From NCBI RefSeq assembly GCF_900176255.2, contig NZ_FXEG02000006.1:62001-126000 (forward strand): 64,000 bases of DNA, read 5' to 3'. Below the pieces are notes generated by a model. That model searched no databases. It saw only the letters and a program-made list of their open reading frames with translations, and was not told where the DNA came from. The position numbers and the translations under genes were made by a program. This stretch comes from Mycobacterium ahvazicum. Lineage in GTDB: Bacteria; Actinomycetota; Actinomycetes; Mycobacteriales; Mycobacteriaceae. This document shows, piece after piece, positions 59,906 through 64,000 of this stretch. Within the stretch, counting starts at the first letter, position 1. Each line of letters opens with the position of its first letter.

Positions 59906-62456
59906 CGAAGGGCGCCACGACCAGTCGCCCGACGACCCGAGCAGGTCCGCGACTGAGCGTATGAGCAAGGAACCCAACGCCGATCGTCCGGACGAGTCCG
60001 ATCGTTCGGCGCATCGCGGCGACGCCGGGACCCGTCGCCGCGTTCCTCCCGACGATCGGCAGACGACGATCCTGCCGGCGGTCGCCGACGACGGTTCTCT
60101 CCGCCGGTCCGGCCCGATCGACGAGGTCAAAGCCGCGCTGGGTGGTCCCGGATCCAGGCCCGCGCCCCGCGATGCGATCGAGGAAGTGAAGGCCGCGCTC
60201 GACGGCCGGTCGTCGAGCCCGCCGAGGCGCGAGCGCCCGATGTCGGGCCGGCCGCCGGAAGGCCCTCCGCCGCCGCCTCCACCGCGACGGCCCGGCGACG
60301 CTGGGGGCCCCGATGTGCCGAGCCACCGGGCCACGGCGCCGAGTTGGGCCGAGCAGATCAACTGGCGCTGGGTCCGCCGCGCGGCCTACCTCAGCGCGGC
60401 GGTGCTGATCCTGTTGCCGATCGTCACCTTCACGATGGCGTACTTCATCGTCGACATTCCCAAACCGGGCAACATCCGCACCAACCAGGTCTCGACCATC
60501 CTGGCCAGCGACGGCTCGGAGATCGCGAAAATCGTGCCGCCCGAGGGCAATCGGGTTGACGTCAACATCAACCAGGTGCCGGTGCACGTGCGCCAGGCCG
60601 TCATCGCCGCCGAGGACCGTAACTTCTATTCGAACCCGGGGTTCGACTTCACCGGCTTCGCGCGCGCGGTTGAGAACAACCTGTTCGGCAGCGGCGGCCT
60701 GCAGGGCGGGTCGACGATCACGCAGCAGTACGTGAAGAACGCGCTCGTCGGCTCCGCGCAGCACGGGTTCGCGGGCCTGCTGCGTAAGGCCAAGGAACTC
60801 GTCATCGCCACCAAGATGTCGGGGGAGTGGTCCAAAGACGAAGTGCTGCAGGCCTACCTGAACATCATCTACTTCGGGCGCGGCGCCTACGGCATCTCGG
60901 CGGCGTCCAAGGCCTACTTCGACAAACCCGTCGACCAGCTGACGGTTTCCGAGGGAGCGCTGTTGGCGGCGCTGATTCGCCGGCCGTCATCGCTCGACCC
61001 GGCCGTGGATCCCAAGGGTGCCGAGGCCCGCTGGAACTGGGTGCTCGACGGCATGGTGGAAACCAAGGCGTTATCGCCGAGCGATCGTGCGGCACAGCAA
61101 TTCCCCCAGACCGTCCCGCCCGATCAGGCTCGCGCACAGAATCAGACCACCGGTCCCAACGGCCTGATCGAACGTCAGGTCACCAAAGAGCTGATGGAGC
61201 TGTTCAACATCGACGAGCAGACCCTGAACACTCAGGGATTGCAGATCACCACCACGATCGATCCCAAGGCTCAGCAGGCCGCGGAGAAGGCCGTCTCGAA
61301 ATACCTTGACGGACAAGACCCCGATATGCGCTCGGCGGTGGTGTCCATCGACCCGCACACCGGCGCGATCCGCGCCTACTACGGCGGCTCGGACGCCAAC
61401 GGCTTCGACTTCGCGCAGGCTGGGCTGCAGACCGGATCGTCGTTCAAGGTGTTCGCATTGGTGGCAGCCCTCCAGCAGGGCATCGGGTTGGGATACCAAG
61501 TCGACAGCTCACCGCTGACGGTCGACGGCATCAAGATCACCAATGTCGACGGTGAAAACTGCGGCACTTGCAATATCGCCGAGGCGCTGAAGATGTCGCT
61601 GAACACCGCCTACTACCGGCTGATGCTCAAACTCAAGAACGGACCGGCCGCCGTCGCCGACGCCGCACACGAGGCCGGCGTCGCCAAGAGTTTCCCCGGC
61701 GTCCCACACACGTTGTCCGAGGACGGCAAGGGTGGTCCGCCGAACAACGGAATTGTGCTGGGCCAGTACCAAACTCGACCGGTCGACATGGCCTCGGCGT
61801 ACGCCACGCTGGCCGCGTCCGGCGTGTACCACCCGCCGCACCTGGTGCAAAAGGTCGTCAATGCCGACGGCCAAGTGCTTTTCGACGCCGGAACCTCCGA
61901 CAAGGGCGCCGATCAACGCATCGACAAGGCGGTCGCGGACAACACCACCGCGGCGATGCAACCGATCGCCTCGTATTCGCGGGGCCATGCCCTATCGGGC
62001 GGCCGGGCGTCGGCGGCCAAGACCGGCACGGTGCAGCTGGGCGACACCCAGGCCAATAAGGACGCGTGGATGGTCGGATACACCCCGTCCCTGTCGACGG
62101 CGGTGTGGGTCGGGACGGTCCAGGACAATGTGCCGCTGGTAACCGCTTCGGGCGCAGAGGTTTACGGCTCGGGGCTGCCGTCGGACATCTGGAAGTCGAC
62201 GATGGACGGTGCGCTGAAGGGCACTCCCAACGAGACCTTCCCCAAACCGACCGAGATCGGCGGCTATGCCGGGGTTCCTGCCCCGCCGCCTCCGCCGCCC
62301 CAGGTGACCGTCATCCAGCCCACGATCGAGGTCGCCCCGGGCATCACCATCCCGGTGGGCCCCCCGACGACGATCACCGGGGCGCCGCCACCGCCGCCGG
62401 GACAGGCACCACCGCCCGAACCGGCTCCCCCGCCATTCGGACAACCGCCACCGTGA
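59898..62456 (+). CDS. ponA1: Bifunctional penicillin-binding protein 1A PonA1
   Basis: 852 residues from TTG 59898 (NNEGRHDQS, as the long Mtb form); ATG 59961 is an alternative. Cytosolic Pro/Arg-rich tail with two copies of the IDEVKAAL / IEEVKAAL word, a transmembrane helix (about 165-190), a GT51 domain with AAEDRNFYSNPGFD and GGSTITQQYVKN, and a transpeptidase with GSSFKVF, SLN and KTGTVQL. Ends in a Pro-rich tail. Makes and crosslinks peptidoglycan at the poles. Confidence 0.96.
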   Translation: MNNEGRHDQSPDDPSRSATERMSKEPNADRPDESDRSAHRGDAGTRRRVPPDDRQTTILPAVADDGSLRRSGPIDEVKAALGGPGSRPAPRDAIEEVKAALDGRSSSPPRRERPMSGRPPEGPPPPPPPRRPGDAGGPDVPSHRATAPSWAEQINWRWVRRAAYLSAAVLILLPIVTFTMAYFIVDIPKPGNIRTNQVSTILASDGSEIAKIVPPEGNRVDVNINQVPVHVRQAVIAAEDRNFYSNPGFDFTGFARAVENNLFGSGGLQGGSTITQQYVKNALVGSAQHGFAGLLRKAKELVIATKMSGEWSKDEVLQAYLNIIYFGRGAYGISAASKAYFDKPVDQLTVSEGALLAALIRRPSSLDPAVDPKGAEARWNWVLDGMVETKALSPSDRAAQQFPQTVPPDQARAQNQTTGPNGLIERQVTKELMELFNIDEQTLNTQGLQITTTIDPKAQQAAEKAVSKYLDGQDPDMRSAVVSIDPHTGAIRAYYGGSDANGFDFAQAGLQTGSSFKVFALVAALQQGIGLGYQVDSSPLTVDGIKITNVDGENCGTCNIAEALKMSLNTAYYRLMLKLKNGPAAVADAAHEAGVAKSFPGVPHTLSEDGKGGPPNNGIVLGQYQTRPVDMASAYATLAASGVYHPPHLVQKVVNADGQVLFDAGTSDKGADQRIDKAVADNTTAAMQPIASYSRGHALSGGRASAAKTGTVQLGDTQANKDAWMVGYTPSLSTAVWVGTVQDNVPLVTASGAEVYGSGLPSDIWKSTMDGALKGTPNETFPKPTEIGGYAGVPAPPPPPPQVTVIQPTIEVAPGITIPVGPPTTITGAPPPPPGQAPPPEPAPPPFGQPPP

Positions 62457-64000
62457 CCGGCGCTCAGCAGGAGAGCGCCACCATTTCCCCTCGCACGCTG
62501 GCCGATGATCTGCGTAGCGCGGACAATCGCGATTGCCCCAGCCGCACAGACTCTTTGGGTGCCGCCTTGGCCGATGCGGTCGGCGGCCCGGTGGGGCGGC
62601 ACGCGCTGATCGGCCGGGCTCGGCTGATGACGCCGGTGCGGGTGATGTTCGTGTTCGCTCTGATCTTCCTGGCGCTGGGCTGGTCGACGAAGGCGGCGTG
62701 CCTGCAGAGTTCCGGCACCGGAACCGGTGATCAGCGCGTGGCCAACTGGGACAATCAGCGCGCCTATTACGAGTTGTGTTATTCGGATACGGTCCCGCTG
62801 TACGGCGCGGAGTTGTTGAACCAGGGCAAGTTTCCGTACAAGTCGAGCTGGATCGAAACCGATTCCAGCGGTGCACCGCAGACCCGCTATGACGGCAAGC
62901 CCGCTGTGCGCTACATGGAGTATCCGGTGCTGACCGGGGTCTACCAGTACGTGTCGATGGCGCTGGCCAAGACCTACACCGCATTGAGCAAGCTGGCCCC
63001 GATTCCGGTGATCGCCGAGGTGGTGGTGTTCTTCGACATCGCCGCGTTCGGGTTGGCGTTGGCCTGGCTGGCGACCGTGTGGGCCACTGCGGGCCTGTCC
63101 GGTCGCCGCATCTGGGATGCGGCTCTGGTGGCCGCCTCGCCGCTGCTGATCTTCCAGATATTCACTAATTTCGATGCGCTCGCAACGGGGTTCGCGATGA
63201 GCGGGCTGCTCGCCTGGGCGCGACGCAAACCGGTGCTGGCCGGTGTGCTGATCGGGTTGGGCGCCGCGGCAAAGTTGTATCCGCTGTTGTTCTTGGGACC
63301 GATGCTGGTGCTGGCTGTTCGTACCGGTCGTGTTCGTGCGCTGGTTCGTACGGTGTTGGCCACCGTGCTCACCTGGGCACTGGTGAATCTCCCCGTGCTG
63401 GTGCTCTTTCCGCGCGGCTGGTCGGAGTTCTTCCGGCTCAACGCCCGCCGGGGCGACGACATGGACTCGGTGTACAACGTCGTCAAGTCGTTCACCGGCT
63501 GGCCGGGCTTCGATCCGAAGCTGGGCTTCTGGGAGCCGCCCGCGGTGCTCAACGCCGTGGTCGCCGTCTCGTTCGTCGTGTGTTGTGCCGCAATCACTTA
63601 CATCGCGCTCACCGCTGGGCAACGGCCCCGCGTGGTGCAGTTGCTGTTTCTCGTCGTGGCCGCGTTCCTGTTGACCAACAAGGTGTGGAGCCCGCAGTTC
63701 TCGCTGTGGTTGGTGCCGCTTGCGGTGCTGGCGTTACCACATCGGCGGGTGCTGCTGACGTGGATGACGATCGACGCGGTGGTGTGGGTGCCGCGGATGT
63801 ACTACCTGTACGGGAACCCGAATCGTTCGCTGCCCGAGCAGTTTTTCACCACGACGGTGTTGCTGCGTGACATCGCCGTTGTTGTGTTGTGCGCGTTGGT
63901 GATCCGCCAGATCTACCACCCCGAGGAGGACTTGGTGCGGTGGAACGGGCGCGTGGACGACCCGGCCGGCGGCGCGTTCGACCGCGCTCCCGATGCACCG
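62453..64000 (+). CDS. GT87-type mannosyltransferase, 3' end outside window (Rv0051 homolog)
   Basis: Open frame from GTG 62453 (overlapping the ponA1 stop, GTGA) to the window end with no stop: at least 516 residues. Starts VTGAQQESATISPRTLADDL; a cytosolic part is followed by multiple membrane helices, with EYPVLTGVYQYVSMALAK, FDALATGFAMSGLLAWARRK and LLTNKVWSPQFSLWLVPLAV typical of GT87/PimE-like polyprenyl-phosphate-mannose transferases. Same place as Rv0051. Coupled to ponA1. Confidence 0.9.
   Translation, partial: MTGAQQESATISPRTLADDLRSADNRDCPSRTDSLGAALADAVGGPVGRHALIGRARLMTPVRVMFVFALIFLALGWSTKAACLQSSGTGTGDQRVANWDNQRAYYELCYSDTVPLYGAELLNQGKFPYKSSWIETDSSGAPQTRYDGKPAVRYMEYPVLTGVYQYVSMALAKTYTALSKLAPIPVIAEVVVFFDIAAFGLALAWLATVWATAGLSGRRIWDAALVAASPLLIFQIFTNFDALATGFAMSGLLAWARRKPVLAGVLIGLGAAAKLYPLLFLGPMLVLAVRTGRVRALVRTVLATVLTWALVNLPVLVLFPRGWSEFFRLNARRGDDMDSVYNVVKSFTGWPGFDPKLGFWEPPAVLNAVVAVSFVVCCAAITYIALTAGQRPRVVQLLFLVVAAFLLTNKVWSPQFSLWLVPLAVLALPHRRVLLTWMTIDAVVWVPRMYYLYGNPNRSLPEQFFTTTVLLRDIAVVVLCALVIRQIYHPEEDLVRWNGRVDDPAGGAFDRAPDAP

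Overview
The window is about 64 kb of GC-rich DNA from a mycobacterium, most likely a slow-growing non-tuberculous species. Gene order follows the right-hand side of oriC in Mycobacterium tuberculosis (Mtb), from ppiA (Rv0009) to Rv0051, with several blocks that Mtb lacks. Homology calls rest on recognised protein sequence and gene order, not on a search.

Region 1 (1-13.2 kb) is the conserved cell-shape and signalling block: ppiA, a PH-domain membrane protein, crgA, a DUF881 protein, trpG/pabA, then the leftward overlapping operon fhaA, fhaB, pstP, rodA, pbpA, pknA, pknB. Kinases, phosphatase and FHA readers are co-transcribed with the elongation SEDS/PBP pair they control. The 3' part of pstP is interrupted by Illumina Nextera adapter sequence, an assembly artefact.

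Region 2 (13.1-21.7 kb): tRNA-Leu(CAG) with an IS481-family element inserted exactly behind its CCA end and three copies of the tRNA 3' end, then an accessory set (unknown 354-aa protein, SCO6745-type protein, orphan PPE-SHOCT protein, GNAT, pirin, acyl-CoA dehydrogenase) and whiB5.

Region 3 (21.8-36.3 kb) is the most interesting part. A rightward run of Rv0023-Rv0030-type genes (XRE regulator, NlpC/P60 hydrolase, two DUF4226 proteins, an EspC-like protein, a DUF2694 protein, a DUF5631/5632 protein) leads directly into a YbaB-like gene, eccB, eccC, PE and PPE. These last genes look like the first half of ESX-2 (Rv3895c-Rv3892c). EsxC/D, EspG, EccD, MycP, EccE and EccA are absent. In Mtb this position holds unrelated genes (bioF2, acpA, fadD34). 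The layout suggests that the Rv0024-Rv0029 proteins work with a type VII secretion module.

Region 4 (36.5-50.2 kb) resumes Rv0036c-Rv0043c order: a CsbD-like protein, a DinB-like enzyme, an MFS permease, YqgE, an added bile-acid-type symporter, Rv0039c, a frameshifted mtc28 (Rv0040c), leuS, an added SDR, MarR, an added polar amino-acid ABC transporter and GntR/FCD.

Region 5 (50.2-64 kb): an F420-type oxidoreductase (Rv0044c), then a coupled leftward operon (second F420-type oxidoreductase, sulfotransferase, TIM-barrel isomerase, DUF1214 protein, Rv0045c-type hydrolase), then ino1 with a strong intrinsic terminator, a PadR regulator, Rv0048c, Rv0049, ponA1 and a GT87 mannosyltransferase cut by the window end.
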